64,000 nt of DNA from Acidobacteriota bacterium (lineage in GTDB: Bacteria; Acidobacteriota; UBA6911). Of this stretch, positions 31,894 to 41,604 are shown one piece after another. Within the stretch, counting starts at the first letter, position 1. Every line of letters begins with the position of its first letter. The stretch spans positions 62,001-126,000 of the forward strand of contig JAFGIY010000258.1 of the NCBI GenBank assembly GCA_016929335.1. The letters are read 5' to 3'. The notes under the pieces are model-generated. The model made no database searches and was not told the DNA's origin. It was given only the letters and a program-made list of their open reading frames with translations. Made by a program: the position numbers and the translations under genes.

Positions 31894-32763
31894 TTACTTC
31901 GCATAGGTTGCGGGCTGCACATACTTAAAACCGCATGAATTCGCAACAAGGCTTTCCGAATGACCTACCAGCAGATGTCCGCCGGGAACAAGAAGGTTAT
32001 AAAACCTTCTTACCAGCCGTCCTTGCGTTGCGCTGTCGAAATATATCATTACATTGCGGCAGAAAATTATTTCGAAAGGGCCCTTCATCGGCCATTCATC
32101 CATCAGGTTCAGTTTGGCAAACCGTACCATCCTTTTTATATTGTCGCGAATTGTATACATGTTATTTGAATGGACGCGAACGGTACTGAAATATTTGGAC
32201 ATATAAGCCGGGGGCACATCCTTCAGGCTTTCTTTTTCATATTCGCCCGCCCGGGCTTTGGCTAATATCCTTGTGGAAATATCCGTTGCCAGAATTCGAA
32301 TATCCGCGGGAGTTGTTTGTCCCCATTCTTCCTGCAACAGCATGGCGATGGAATAGGGTTCCTCGCCGGATGAGCAACCGGCACTCCAGATGCGCAACCT
32401 CGATCCATGCTGTTTCAACTCAGGGAGAATATGATTCCGCATATATTCAAAATGCTGATTTTCTCTGAAGAAGGACGTTTTATTGGTGGTCAAAGCGTCG
32501 ATCATTATATGAAGCTCTTGGACGGTTCGATCCTCCTTAATATGCTGCAAATATGCGCTGAAGCTATTCACATGCAGAGCACGAAGCCTTTTTATGAGGC
32601 GGGACCGGACGAGCTCTTCTTTGCCTGGATTCAGCCGGATGCCGGAATACCTGTAGACAATCTGGCTGATCTGTTCAAAATCGCGCGGATGCAGCAGGGC
32701 TTGGAATATGTTCTCATTCGATAAATCCTGCTTTTCATCCGAAAGTGGGAGTGGGGACTGCAT
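31894..32763 (-). CDS. cheR: Chemoreceptor methyltransferase CheR
   Basis: 289 residues. The N-terminal helical domain (FEQISQIVYRYSGIRLNPGK) contacts the receptor. The SAM-binding core has LRIWSAGCSSGEEPYSIAML, ILATDISTRILAKARAGEY and FEIIFCRNVMIYFD. It methylates glutamates on MCPs. No TPR domain follows. Its partners, CheW and two MCPs, are in the same direction upstream; the opposing CheB methylesterase is at 44018. Confidence 0.94.
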   Translation of the reverse strand: MQSPLPLSDEKQDLSNENIFQALLHPRDFEQISQIVYRYSGIRLNPGKEELVRSRLIKRLRALHVNSFSAYLQHIKEDRTVQELHIMIDALTTNKTSFFRENQHFEYMRNHILPELKQHGSRLRIWSAGCSSGEEPYSIAMLLQEEWGQTTPADIRILATDISTRILAKARAGEYEKESLKDVPPAYMSKYFSTVRVHSNNMYTIRDNIKRMVRFAKLNLMDEWPMKGPFEIIFCRNVMIYFDSATQGRLVRRFYNLLVPGGHLLVGHSESLVANSCGFKYVQPATYAK

Positions 32764-32884
32764 GTAAAACAGAATTCTCCTCGGTTGTGCGCAATTACAT
32801 ATCTACTCGGGAGATGGCGGATTCGAAACCGATATCATAAGCAAAACTGCATTTTAGAAATGCATAGTGGGCGGATGCCCGGAG

Positions 32885-33451
32885 CTATCCCGCAAGAGGC
32901 ATGGAATCCTCCGCCGCCGTTTCCGTTCCGGAGATCCTCTGAAGCTGAACAAGTTGGTCGGTCACAATGACTCGGTCAATGTTCAGCAAAATCTTAACCT
33001 TTGACTGTGATTTGCCAATGCCAAGAATGTAGTCCGTATTAACATCTTTGCCGAAGGAGGGGGGTGGTTCAATGTCGCCGGCGTCTATGTTGAGGACTTC
33101 GGAAACGCGATCCACTACTGTTCCCACTTCAACTCCCTGAACGTGAACTACAATAATGCAGGTCTCGGCGGTCTGGGCTTTGGACTCCATTCCGAATTTG
33201 CGACGCAAATCTACAATGGGGATGATTTTTCCGCGAAGGTTTATAATTCCGCAAATATAGTCTGGGGTACCGGGAACACAGGTTATGGGCATCATGCCGA
33301 TAATTTCATGGACATTTAATATTTCTATCCCATATTCCTCGCCGGCAAGAAAAAATGTTAAAAATTTTCCTCCTGCCGCTTTTGCTTTTTCCAGTATATC
33401 GTCTGGTAAGCCGGAATGCTTTGCAGTTGTTTTGTTGTTTCCATTTGCCAT
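32885..33451 (-). CDS. cheW: Chemotaxis coupling protein CheW
   Basis: 188 residues. After a 25-residue Lys/Ala-rich N-terminal tail comes the CheW fold: FLAGEEYGIEILNVHEIIGM, then CGIINLRGKIIPIVDLRRKF and VVDRVSEVLNI. It links MCPs to CheA. ATG 33451 has AAAGGAG upstream. It lies 128 bases downstream of the first MCP gene and 121 bases upstream of cheR, probably in one operon. Confidence 0.93.
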   Translation of the reverse strand: MANGNNKTTAKHSGLPDDILEKAKAAGGKFLTFFLAGEEYGIEILNVHEIIGMMPITCVPGTPDYICGIINLRGKIIPIVDLRRKFGMESKAQTAETCIIVVHVQGVEVGTVVDRVSEVLNIDAGDIEPPPSFGKDVNTDYILGIGKSQSKVKILLNIDRVIVTDQLVQLQRISGTETAAEDSMPLAG

Positions 33452-33578
33452 GGCTAACTCCTTTAATCGTCCTCTAAGGTCTTATATGGGTCCATCCATA
33501 AGGCGCGGGTATTGGGTCCGCTATGGTTGAAGGTATGAAACGGCAGTGTTTTCGCGACATTGATTTTCCCAATCATTG

Positions 33579-35255
33579 CTAGAATTCTCCAAACATCGCA
33601 GGATCGCTCTCATCAAAAGGAATCAATCCGGATGCTCTGGCCGCCGGAGTCCGTTGAGTCTGGGCGTGTATCTTCGATCCTTCTGCTGTTCTGCGGTCCA
33701 TGCTTTGGGATTCGGCGGGAGCTTTAAACTGACCAGCTTCTGTTCTCGCGGCCCGGGACATCGAAAAACCTGCAGGATTCAATAAAGCCTTGCTCAGTTG
33801 GAATGTACGAACCATGCTTTTCAATTCTTCAGCCTGCCCGGACAGTTCCTCAGCTCCGCTTGCGGATTCCTCTGCATTGGCGGCGATCTGCTGCGTAACG
33901 ATGTTCATCTGGTTAATAACGGAATTAACCTGATCAACACCCTGTGTCTGTTGTTCTGACGCTGCGGCTATTTCAGCCATCACCGATCCCACTTTTTTTA
34001 CCTGACCGTTGATTTCGTTGAGGTTCTTCAGCACTTCCTGATTCAAGTTGACTCCGTTCTCTGAATTCTTCTGGGATTCCTCGATCAGGTTCGCAGTGTT
34101 TTTGGCCGCTTCAGCGCTGCGCATTGCTAGGTTGCGGACTTCCTCTGCGACTACTGCAAACCCCTTGCCTGCATCTCCGGCCCGGGCCGCTTCGACCGCG
34201 GCGTTCAGAGCGAGCAGATTGGTCTGGAATGCAATTTCATCGATCGTCTTGATTATTTTGGCGGTGGAATCGGATGATTCTTTGATGCGGCCGATGGCTT
34301 CGGATAGCCGGTTCATACTCTCAACGCCTTCTTCTACGGCTGTCTCTGCGCTTTTTGATAAGCTGCGCGCCTCCCTCGCATTATCGGAGTTCTGGCGTGT
34401 CATGGATGCAACTTCGTGAAGGCTGCTGGATACCTCTTCGATCGATCCGGCCTGTTCAGAGGCTCTCTGCGAAAGAACCTGACTTCCTTCGCTGATATGC
34501 AATGATGCATTCGAAACCTGTTCTGCAGCCATGCTCACCTGGCTCAGCGCTTCATCCAGTGTCTGGATAGTCAGATTCAAGGCATTTTGGAAAGTCGCAT
34601 GATCTCCCTTATACTCTCCGGTTAATCGAGCGGTCAGATTTCGGGACCCGACCTTGTTCATGACTTTGATGGCTCTGCCGACCGGCTTTATGAGAGCATC
34701 CAGCATCTGGTTTACGCCTTCCAGCAGGGTGGCGTAGCCGCCTTGAAACGCATCGGCTTTGCAGTGCTCGGTGAGCTTCCCTGATTCGGCCGCTTCAGTC
34801 ATTCTGGCAATCTCTTGCTTGAGTAATTGGATATTCTGGACGCAACGCTGCATCGCTTTTCCAAGAGCGTCTTTGTCGTTCCTGACATTCACTTGGAGGA
34901 GAAAATCGCCCTGAGCTATCCGCGTGGCCGTTTGAGCCATTTCTTTTTGGCTTTCGGCAAGCTTTTTGAGACAAATTGCCAGACTGCCGATTTCGCTGTT
35001 TGTATCCATATCAATGGTTTCATTGATATCGCCGGCGGCAATACGTTGTGCAAAAGAGGAGACCTGCTTCAATTGGCCACTGATGTTGCGGGAAATAAGA
35101 ATGCCTGCGGCAATGCCCAGCAACACGGAGCAAGCAACCACGAATATCGGGAAATGGTGATTTTGAATATAGGCAATGAATCCGGATAGTATGCCGACGA
35201 GTGCGAAGGATGCAATTATTGTCGTCGCAATCTTCAAATCATAGAACCATTTCAT
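33579..35255 (-). CDS. Methyl-accepting chemotaxis protein without periplasmic domain
   Basis: 558 residues. Two membrane helices (about 9-29 and 35-54) are separated by only a few residues (QNHHFP), so there is no periplasmic sensor domain. HAMP follows (about 55-110), then a second HAMP-like segment (about 165-245) and the signalling hairpin with the conserved tip [20 protein letters not shown]. The protein ends in DPAMFGEF; the second MCP also ends in an acidic-Phe pair. Sensing must occur in or at the membrane or in the cytoplasm. Confidence 0.93.
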   Translation of the reverse strand: MKWFYDLKIATTIIASFALVGILSGFIAYIQNHHFPIFVVACSVLLGIAAGILISRNISGQLKQVSSFAQRIAAGDINETIDMDTNSEIGSLAICLKKLAESQKEMAQTATRIAQGDFLLQVNVRNDKDALGKAMQRCVQNIQLLKQEIARMTEAAESGKLTEHCKADAFQGGYATLLEGVNQMLDALIKPVGRAIKVMNKVGSRNLTARLTGEYKGDHATFQNALNLTIQTLDEALSQVSMAAEQVSNASLHISEGSQVLSQRASEQAGSIEEVSSSLHEVASMTRQNSDNAREARSLSKSAETAVEEGVESMNRLSEAIGRIKESSDSTAKIIKTIDEIAFQTNLLALNAAVEAARAGDAGKGFAVVAEEVRNLAMRSAEAAKNTANLIEESQKNSENGVNLNQEVLKNLNEINGQVKKVGSVMAEIAAASEQQTQGVDQVNSVINQMNIVTQQIAANAEESASGAEELSGQAEELKSMVRTFQLSKALLNPAGFSMSRAARTEAGQFKAPAESQSMDRRTAEGSKIHAQTQRTPAARASGLIPFDESDPAMFGEF

Positions 35256-35736
35256 GACAGCTCTCCGCGCATCCGAATTCCGTTTGGCGGTGTTCAGATG
35301 CTTTAGCTTTGTTTATCAAGCACATGCACTGGATCATCAATCGTGGGAATACGAAAAAGTTCAATTGTTACTGCTTGAATCCAATTATGGTCTTCTGACG
35401 CCTTCACATTACAGACCGGATCATCCATTCATTAAGGCATAGTGTCTATCTATCGATCAAACAGATGGATACACGCATAAAAGCATGGCTCCCTGCGATA
35501 TTCTTATCGGAGGATTTCATGCTTTCGATTAGCAGTTATCCTGGACCATGAGGGGATAAATAGTGGGAAACAGGGTCGTAAACGTTTTTAGTTTGCAGCA
35601 GAGCCGGTTCAATTAAGACCGGATTTGTGGATAGGATCTCACAAGAAGGAGGTCATGGTTGACACCAAGGACTGCCGATGCTAGGCTCCTGTTTCATGGC
35701 GATAATCCGCGACATGCAATGGAGGGGGCCGGCTAA
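35256..35736. other. Intergenic region between divergent MCP and response regulator
   Basis: 481 bases with a sigma28-like site for the MCP at 35504-35531. A ribosome site ATGGAGGGGGCC precedes the plus-strand regulator. No further gene was recognised; the 62-codon open frame at 35254-35442 lacks a ribosome site. Confidence 0.5.
35504..35531 (-). promoter_or_regulatory. Candidate sigma28 promoter for the first MCP
   Basis: Minus strand: TAAT (35531-35528), 16 bases, TCCGATAA (35511-35504). The -10 is one base from the FliA consensus GCCGATAA. The leader would be about 240 bases, which is long, so confidence is moderate. Confidence 0.5.
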
Positions 35737-36492
35737 ATGGCCGCTAAAATACTGATTGCCGACGATGAAGAGGTCTTTCTGCGTCCGACTTCGCTGTTTC
35801 TGCAAAAGCACGGTTACCTATGCGATTGCGTTCGAAGTGCCGAGGAGGCAGCGGCTGCACTGGATAAAGGCCCCTACGATCTTCTGATTGTGGATATCAA
35901 CATGCCGGGGAATACAAACCTGGAGTTCCTTCGCAATCGGCTGGCGCCTTCAAGCTTTCTACCCGTAATCGTCGTTACCGGATATCCGACTTTCCATACC
36001 GCTGTAGAATCGCTGCGTCTTTCTGTAGTGGATTATCGAATCAAGCCTCTGGACCTGCCGAATTTTCTGGAGACTGTGCAATCGGCTATAGGGAAAGCCA
36101 GGGTTGTTCGAGTGATGCGCGAAGCGCGCGAAGGGTTCGGCACCTGGCTGGATCAGGTCAGCCAGATGGAAACCGCGTTGTTGTCAACCGATGCAGGGGG
36201 AGCAGCCAAAACCGGATCGAGCGGCAACCTGGATTGGTATCTGAATGAAGCAATTCGTCGCTTCGCCAATCTTTCGATGAGCCTTATGAACACGGTGCAG
36301 ACACTAAAACAGGGCCTGCCGGAGGGCAAAACCGATGTATGTTCGCTTATGAACTGCTCCCGACTGGCTTTCTATGAAAACCTCGTTCGGGAAACGGTGG
36401 AAGTCCTTATTAAAACGAAAAACTCCTTTAAATCCAAGGAACTTGCCGAGATCAGAAAAAAGCTGGAATCTGCATTAAAAAATAAGGCATAG
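35737..36492 (+). CDS. Response regulator with uncharacterised helical output domain
   Basis: 251 residues. The receiver (1-122) has DDE at 9-11, phospho-acceptor D53 in LLIVDINMPG, a Thr in VVVTGYPT and Lys in YRIKPLDLP. A linker follows with Ser/Gly-rich residues, then a helical region (about 165-250) that I do not recognise; it has no DNA-binding motif. The gene converges with a kinase-like gene (36638), so a phosphotransfer link is plausible. Confidence 0.82.
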   Translation: MAAKILIADDEEVFLRPTSLFLQKHGYLCDCVRSAEEAAAALDKGPYDLLIVDINMPGNTNLEFLRNRLAPSSFLPVIVVTGYPTFHTAVESLRLSVVDYRIKPLDLPNFLETVQSAIGKARVVRVMREAREGFGTWLDQVSQMETALLSTDAGGAAKTGSSGNLDWYLNEAIRRFANLSMSLMNTVQTLKQGLPEGKTDVCSLMNCSRLAFYENLVRETVEVLIKTKNSFKSKELAEIRKKLESALKNKA

Positions 36493-36637
36493 GAGCCCGG
36501 GGAATTCGATGAATAGTCCTATTCCCAGCCCAGCCGCCGGTCTATAAAATCTGCGCAGCGGCATGCCGAAACGCTTGTCCTTGTGAAAGCCTGTTAAAAT
36601 CTCGGCATCACATAATCAGATGGGGCGATACGGAGTC

Positions 36638-37396
36638 CTATCCTTGGATCTGCAAAGGCAACGGCTGAGAAGGAATAGCCGGCAGACAGATCGAAACTGT
36701 CAGTTCTTGTTCAGAACAATTCTCCATCAGCATAGATCCGCCGGCTGCCTGGGCAAGCTCGGAAACGGACGGCCATCCATGCTCCTCCTCCGCCCGGGAT
36801 GAGCCACGACTCGGGGATTGGACGGCCCGCAATCCCTCCGAAGTTTCATCAACTGCAATGCTGCCTGAAGAGCTCGCCGTAACGAGTACGTAGCGCTCGG
36901 GTTCGAGTTGACTGCCGGGTGAGGGCCCGACAGTCCGGTTCCTTAAGGAGAGAGTCAGTCTTCCACCTTCAGGCAATGAGCTTTTCATGTCGACTGCAAG
37001 GGTGATCAGCAACTGCTTCATTTTTGCAGGATCCGCCTTGACCGGCCAAAGCCCGGGATTTTGGACGGCGATGAAGTCTATTCTATTTCCGAGGATGTGG
37101 GGCAGAAGGCGCTTCATATCCTGAATCACCTCATTCATGTCAAGAATTGCCGGCTGACTCCTGTATTTTGTCCCGAAGGCCGATATCAGACGGGCGAGAG
37201 CCGCGATGCGTTTCCCCGCATTTGAGATTTCCTTTACCTGATTTTTTATTTGGTCGGCTGCGGGATCAAGCAATAGCAGATCGCTATATCCCAGGATGCT
37301 GGAGAGAAGATTGTTCATGTCATGTGCGATCTGTTCGGATAATCTTCGGAAAGCTTCGAGTTGTCCGGTATACCTTGGCGCCGGTTGAGGAGGCAT
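36638..37396 (-). CDS. Histidine-kinase-like protein with degenerate ATPase domain
   Basis: 252 residues, soluble. The dimerisation/phospho-acceptor helix is intact (SEQIAHDMNNLLSSILGYSD, histidine about residue 25). The ATPase part is eroded: the N-box reads LLITLAVDMKSSLPEGG without the essential Asn pattern, and the DxGxG box is missing (VLVTASSSGSIAVDE). It may be a pseudokinase that accepts phosphate from, or passes it to, other regulators. Converges on the regulator at 35737. Confidence 0.78.
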   Translation of the reverse strand: MPPQPAPRYTGQLEAFRRLSEQIAHDMNNLLSSILGYSDLLLLDPAADQIKNQVKEISNAGKRIAALARLISAFGTKYRSQPAILDMNEVIQDMKRLLPHILGNRIDFIAVQNPGLWPVKADPAKMKQLLITLAVDMKSSLPEGGRLTLSLRNRTVGPSPGSQLEPERYVLVTASSSGSIAVDETSEGLRAVQSPSRGSSRAEEEHGWPSVSELAQAAGGSMLMENCSEQELTVSICLPAIPSQPLPLQIQG

Positions 37397-37743
37397 ATTC
37401 GTTGGAGTCCGCTTTCAAGTGAATGGAACAGCTAAAAGCAAAGAATATTTAAGCTCAGAAATCGTGTTTACACAACCTCTATTCAATCTATGACAGCGTT
37501 GCAAATGAAGCTGACAAACGCCCGACCTGGGCTGCGGGCTTGGAGAGTCTGGTGATCGCAATAGGTCCATATGGCGATTCTTTGAGCCTTCGCGTCTTTG
37601 CTTTTTGGAATATTATATGCAAAAAATATCCAAATGTTTAAAAGGGCCGATCTTCGGAGCCTCCGGATTGTGGAATCGCCAATAGATTGATTGAATGATC
37701 CCTCTTGGCGCCGAGACTCCGGTGCCGCTTGCCGACAAATAAA
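37397..37743. other. Intergenic region upstream of the kinase-like gene
   Basis: About 350 bases between the kinase-like start and the MCP terminator. It is A/T-rich in places (TTTGCTTTTTGGAATATTATATGC near 37598). No gene and no convincing FliA or RpoN motif was seen. Confidence 0.45.
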
Positions 37744-37767
37744 AAAGGGGGTTTTAGAACCCCCTTT
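37744..37767 (-). terminator. Rho-independent terminator of the second MCP
   Basis: AAAGGGGGTT and AACCCCCTTT form a 10-bp stem with a 4-base loop, about 30 bases after the MCP stop, followed on the minus strand by T6. Strong intrinsic terminator. Confidence 0.88.
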
Positions 37768-37796
37768 GGCTTGTATCTTTTTCGGATGATTCCGGC

Positions 37797-39899
37797 TTAA
37801 AAATCTTTTAGAGCATCGATCTCACTGCCGAATTCCGCGTTCGCAAGACCGTCATGGCCGTTGGGTTTCCATTCATTTTCGTTGAATGCAGCGGGAGCCT
37901 TTTTATTGAGCTTGGATTTGTTCGCATAGGAAGCCCTAAGATTATGGACAAGTGCGGGATCCACAGGCGCCTGCTGATCTCCGAGATGGAAGGCATCAAC
38001 CATTTTCTGCATTTTATGCGCAAGATTATCCAGTTCAAGCGCAGACGCAGCAGATTCCTCGGAATTGGCGGCGTTCTGCTGAGTCATGTCGCTCATCTGC
38101 TGAACTGCCATGGTGATCTGATCAATCCCCTGGCTTTGCTGATCCGATGCAGAGGCAATTTCGGCCATCACTTCGCTGACCTTATTAACCTGCTCATTAA
38201 TTTCCCGAAGGTTTGCCAGCACTTCCTGGTTGATATTCACGCCTCCTTCGGCATTCTTCACGGATTCTTCAATGAGGTTGGATGTATTTTTGGCTGCCTC
38301 GGCGCTTCGCATGGCAAGATTCCGTACCTCTTCTGCCACTACCGCAAAGCCCTTTCCGGCATCTCCTGCTCGGGCGGCTTCAACGGCTGCGTTCAGGGCA
38401 AGCAGGTTGGTCTGGAAGGCGATTTCATCAATCGTCTTCACAATCTTTGCTGTTGAATCCGAGGATGCCTTAATGCGATTGATGGCGTCGGACAACCGCT
38501 TCATGCTGTCCACTCCCTTTGCCGCAGTTGAACGGGCGCCTTCGGAAAGGCTTCGGGCTTCCTTCGCATTGCTTGCGTTCTGTTTGGTCATAGAAGACAT
38601 TTCCTGCAGGCTGCTGGAAACCTCTTCAAGAGAGCTGGCCTGTGCCGTTGCACTCGAAGATAGCGCCTGGCTGCTTCCGCTGATCTGGCCGGAAACCGCC
38701 GTAACCTGCTGCGAAGCGGTACTTACCTGTGACAGAGCCTGAGCCAGGTTTGTAATAGCTGTATTCATGGCCTCCTTGATTCGAGCAAAATCGCCTTTGT
38801 AGTTGCCTTTGACTCGGGCAGTTAAATCGTGTGCGGCCAATTTTTCGAGAGCTGCGGCCGTTTCATTAAAGGGTTCCACCACGGCTTCAAATGTCGTGTT
38901 CATGCCATTCACAACATCCGCATAAACTCCCTGGAATTTGGAGGCGTCGCCTCTTTCACTCAGATCGCCTTCGAGGGCGAAGCGGGTCATATTCTTGGTT
39001 TCTTCCGCAAGGTCTCTTAATGTCTGAATAGTGCGTTGAATATTGAGTGACAAAACGTCCTGAGGAGACTTCGGCTCAATGTTTACTGTTAAATCATTGC
39101 GGCTGAGGCCTTCGATTGCCCCGGAAAGACCTCGAATGTATTCGATCAGTGCGTGGAAGGAACGGTATAGCGTGCCCACCTCATCGCCGCGCCTGGTCAC
39201 TTCTATATGGTCTGACAAATCTCCTACCGCAACATTTTTGGCAATGTCCGCTATATCCTTCAGAGGCTTTCCTATGGAACGGCCGAGGCAAACGGCCAGA
39301 ATGGCGGCCAGCAACATAGTGCCAAGACTGACCCAGATTGTAAAATAGGCATAGAAGTTGGCCGTTTTGGTGACTTCCGTGATGCCTGTTTGAAAAGCCG
39401 CATCTTTGGATTCGGTATATTTCTTCAGGCGTTCATTGAGCTGATTCCCAATGGTTCCAAAGTCGCTCAAGCTCGAATCCATCGGCGAACCCTCTTTTTG
39501 GTTAACAAGCGAATTGACGATGCGCTGGCCCGTTGAGAAATAGGCATTGTATTGCGATTCGAAAAAGGAAATTTCGGTTGCATCGTCGGAGGCCACTTTC
39601 TTCAAATGAGCCAGAGTGGTTGTGAATCGCTGCCCAATCTCGGAGGCCTTTTGAAGTTTGCCCGTATCAGAAAAGCCGATCGCTTCCGTCAAGGTGTCGG
39701 ACAGCTTGGTAAAATCATCCAGAAGGGAGGATCCATCCTTGTAAGCCATATAGGCGTTTTCTTCCAGGTTCTTGGAGAGCCCGTGAATGCGGGTGTTCGC
39801 AGTGTAGTTCAGGACTGCCAGAACCAGCACCACTGCGAGGATAGCCGCAAAACTCGCGATGAGTTTTTGTTGGATCTGCATATTGCGATACTTCAGCAT
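37797..39899 (-). CDS. Methyl-accepting chemotaxis protein, 4-helix-bundle type
   Basis: 700 residues from ATG 39899, preceded by AGAGGTGGAAC; the frame extends to 39959 without support. Membrane helices at about 13-33 and 185-208 bracket a roughly 150-residue helical periplasmic domain like 4HB_MCP. HAMP follows (about 210-265), then additional HAMP-like repeats (to about 400), then a long signalling hairpin with the invariant tip [20 protein letters not shown]. The C-terminus ends ALKDF. The signalling region is very similar to that of the other MCP, suggesting a shared array. Confidence 0.94.
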   Translation of the reverse strand: MLKYRNMQIQQKLIASFAAILAVVLVLAVLNYTANTRIHGLSKNLEENAYMAYKDGSSLLDDFTKLSDTLTEAIGFSDTGKLQKASEIGQRFTTTLAHLKKVASDDATEISFFESQYNAYFSTGQRIVNSLVNQKEGSPMDSSLSDFGTIGNQLNERLKKYTESKDAAFQTGITEVTKTANFYAYFTIWVSLGTMLLAAILAVCLGRSIGKPLKDIADIAKNVAVGDLSDHIEVTRRGDEVGTLYRSFHALIEYIRGLSGAIEGLSRNDLTVNIEPKSPQDVLSLNIQRTIQTLRDLAEETKNMTRFALEGDLSERGDASKFQGVYADVVNGMNTTFEAVVEPFNETAAALEKLAAHDLTARVKGNYKGDFARIKEAMNTAITNLAQALSQVSTASQQVTAVSGQISGSSQALSSSATAQASSLEEVSSSLQEMSSMTKQNASNAKEARSLSEGARSTAAKGVDSMKRLSDAINRIKASSDSTAKIVKTIDEIAFQTNLLALNAAVEAARAGDAGKGFAVVAEEVRNLAMRSAEAAKNTSNLIEESVKNAEGGVNINQEVLANLREINEQVNKVSEVMAEIASASDQQSQGIDQITMAVQQMSDMTQQNAANSEESAASALELDNLAHKMQKMVDAFHLGDQQAPVDPALVHNLRASYANKSKLNKKAPAAFNENEWKPNGHDGLANAEFGSEIDALKDF

Positions 39900-40076
39900 G
39901 TTCCACCTCTTAAAATGGAAAGTCGTTGACCAAGCGCCCAGATGTAAGATGAAAATCAAAAATTCGGCACATCATGAAATTTCAATCCCTTGTTGTTTCG
40001 GCTGTGCCTTCGACTTGCAGGTCAAAACCTGCCCGACAGGGCAATTCGACGGAACGCCTGAGTCCTACCACCTAGT

Positions 40077-40103
40077 GTATCGGCGAAATCACTCAATACA
40101 TTA
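40077..40103 (-). promoter_or_regulatory. sigma28 promoter of the second MCP
   Basis: Minus strand: TAATGTAT, 11 bases, GCCGATAC. Seven of eight -10 bases match the FliA consensus. Predicted leader is about 170 bases. Confidence 0.7.
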
Positions 40104-40200
40104 GTATATGGTGACGGCTGTTCGGCGGAGGTGAAGCCGCCCATTTCATAGCCTAAAATCCGCAGTCTCGTCGCATCCTTGTTAAATAGGTCGGATGGAT

Positions 40201-40287
40201 TCCGCATTATTCATGAAGCTTTTTATGCGGCGGAGTATCGGTGTCCGTTTTCGCCGCCTCGAGACGAATATTCCCGAATAATGCGGA
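40201..40287. repeat. 87-bp inverted-repeat element (family B, short copy)
   Basis: TCCGCATTATTC at the left end and its exact complement at the right end form 12-bp perfect arms. The left side (ATTCATGAAGCTTTTTATGC...) and the right side (CGCCTCGAGACGAATATTC) align with the two ends of the element at 31578, whose middle is longer. It is an internally deleted relative of that element. Confidence 0.7.
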
Positions 40288-40480
40288 CTATGACAAGCTT
40301 CGAGAATTTAACAAGAATCCTGAAGGAAGGTCTAACGTCCTGTGAATATGCGGGCGATAGATAAGTCGATGGATTCTGCGAAGGATGGCGGATCGCCTGA
40401 TAGGATGGAAAGGCGCGGTCCGCATGCTTCCGCAGCTCAATATATCGATACGCGGGTCTTGCTTATACGAAGGAGTTGTC

Positions 40481-40972
40481 ATGAGTGCTGAAGCTCTTGC
40501 GCACAAGGTAATCACGGCGGAGGAATTGGAGGTAAGCCTCGTACGGGCCATGAAGGAAATTACATCGACCATGTTCAATTGCGAGAGTGAGATCGTTTCA
40601 CCGGATCAGGTTGATATGATTCCGCCGGGCCTTTCGGCAATTGTAGGTTTTGGAGGCAAGATATGCGGTTTTGTAGCCATTCACCTTTCGCCGCCCAGTG
40701 CCTGTACTCTGGCGTCCAATCTGCTCGGGATGAGCTTCGATGAGCTGGATGATATCGTGGCGGATGCCATGGGAGAACTGGTCAACATGCTTGCGGGCGG
40801 ATTAAAGAAGTTCGCCTGTCAAAGCGAAGATCTGTTTAAGATATCGGTTCCGTCCATCGTCTATGGGATGGATTATTCCACCCATGCACCCAAGAATTCC
40901 GAGCGCCTGACCATCGGTGTTCAGGCCGGATCCTGCACATTCGGAGTTCAGCTTGTGTTTGCAGTCCCGTAG
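40481..40972 (+). CDS. CheX-like phosphatase domain protein
   Basis: 163 residues from ATG 40481 with GAAGGAG upstream; the frame extends to 40385 without support. The segment DIVADAMGELVNMLAGGLKK contains the CheC/CheX-type E99-x2-N102 pair that positions water to dephosphorylate CheY-P. VGFGGKICGFVAIHL and the later SVPSIVYGMDYS match the fold. One of two such genes here; it probably resets a CheY in this cluster. Confidence 0.85.
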   Translation: MSAEALAHKVITAEELEVSLVRAMKEITSTMFNCESEIVSPDQVDMIPPGLSAIVGFGGKICGFVAIHLSPPSACTLASNLLGMSFDELDDIVADAMGELVNMLAGGLKKFACQSEDLFKISVPSIVYGMDYSTHAPKNSERLTIGVQAGSCTFGVQLVFAVP

Positions 40973-41024
40973 CAAATATCGTCATCTCTGCATCTCCCTA
41001 ACGAAGCATTGACCACAGTCCCTG

Positions 41025-41061
41025 CGCATTCTTTCATAGCGAGGTACTGCAAAAGAATGCG
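41025..41061. repeat. Inverted repeat after cheX
   Basis: CGCATTCTTT and AAAGAATGCG are perfect 10-bp arms around a 17-base loop in the 170-base gap between cheX and the converging gene. No T-tract. The arm resembles the end of the element at 40201 (CGCATTATTC), so it may be a decayed copy. Confidence 0.45.
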
Positions 41062-41142
41062 GTCTGAATGGTATTACAGAGGTATTCGGATCGCTGCAAT
41101 AAGGCGACGGAGCGGAATCAGACGTGACCGTTTTCCGGCGGT

Positions 41143-41604
41143 TTATGTGGATGCTGTCTGATCAACAAGAAGTGTTACGGAAGCATTACCGCTATCGAAG
41201 GAGATATGCACTTCCGCCTCTTTTTTATAATTGAATTTATCAATCATCGACTCCGGATCATCCAACAGTTCCGGAGCTTCGAGGTGGAATACCGGCTCAA
41301 ATCCGTAAATGGCCGGAAGTGCGTTGCCGCAGATTACATTGGCTATTTCGCCCAGAGAATCGCGTTCCAGGTCCTCGTTGGATTGTTCCGCTGCGCCCAA
41401 CATATTGGTGGATAGTTGCGGCAGCATGCCCGAACTAAGAGACACCAAAAGACAGCCAGAGAAAGGACCCGTGAATGTGATGATTGCGCTGACACGATCG
41501 GCCTGATCTGTTTCGACGTTATCAGAACGGGGCATCAGAAATCCCAGCTCTTCAAAAATCAGGGCCGCCTTCCGATAAAGTATCTTCTCCGCTGAGCTGT
41601 TCAT
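41143..41604 (-). CDS. Second CheX-like phosphatase domain protein
   Basis: 153 residues from ATG 41604 with GGGAG upstream; the open frame extends further but overlaps the upstream cheY. GEIANVICGNALPAIYG carries the E86-x2-N89 pair, and ITFTGPFSGCLLVSLSSGML is the CheX beta sheet. It overlaps cheY by 53 bases, tight coupling of a response regulator with its likely phosphatase. Confidence 0.82.
   Translation of the reverse strand: MNSSAEKILYRKAALIFEELGFLMPRSDNVETDQADRVSAIITFTGPFSGCLLVSLSSGMLPQLSTNMLGAAEQSNEDLERDSLGEIANVICGNALPAIYGFEPVFHLEAPELLDDPESMIDKFNYKKEAEVHISFDSGNASVTLLVDQTAST

Larger units (their letters stand above)
39900..40480. other. Intergenic region between MCP and cheX
   Basis: 581 bases without a credible gene. 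It contains the MCP's sigma28-type site (40077-40103), the short inverted-repeat element (40201-40287) and the cheX ribosome site GAAGGAG at about 40470. Confidence 0.55.

Noticed and set aside
33395-33420. GACGATATA motif on the minus strand inside cheW
   Set aside because: Lies within the coding region downstream of the start codon and lacks a usable -35 box.
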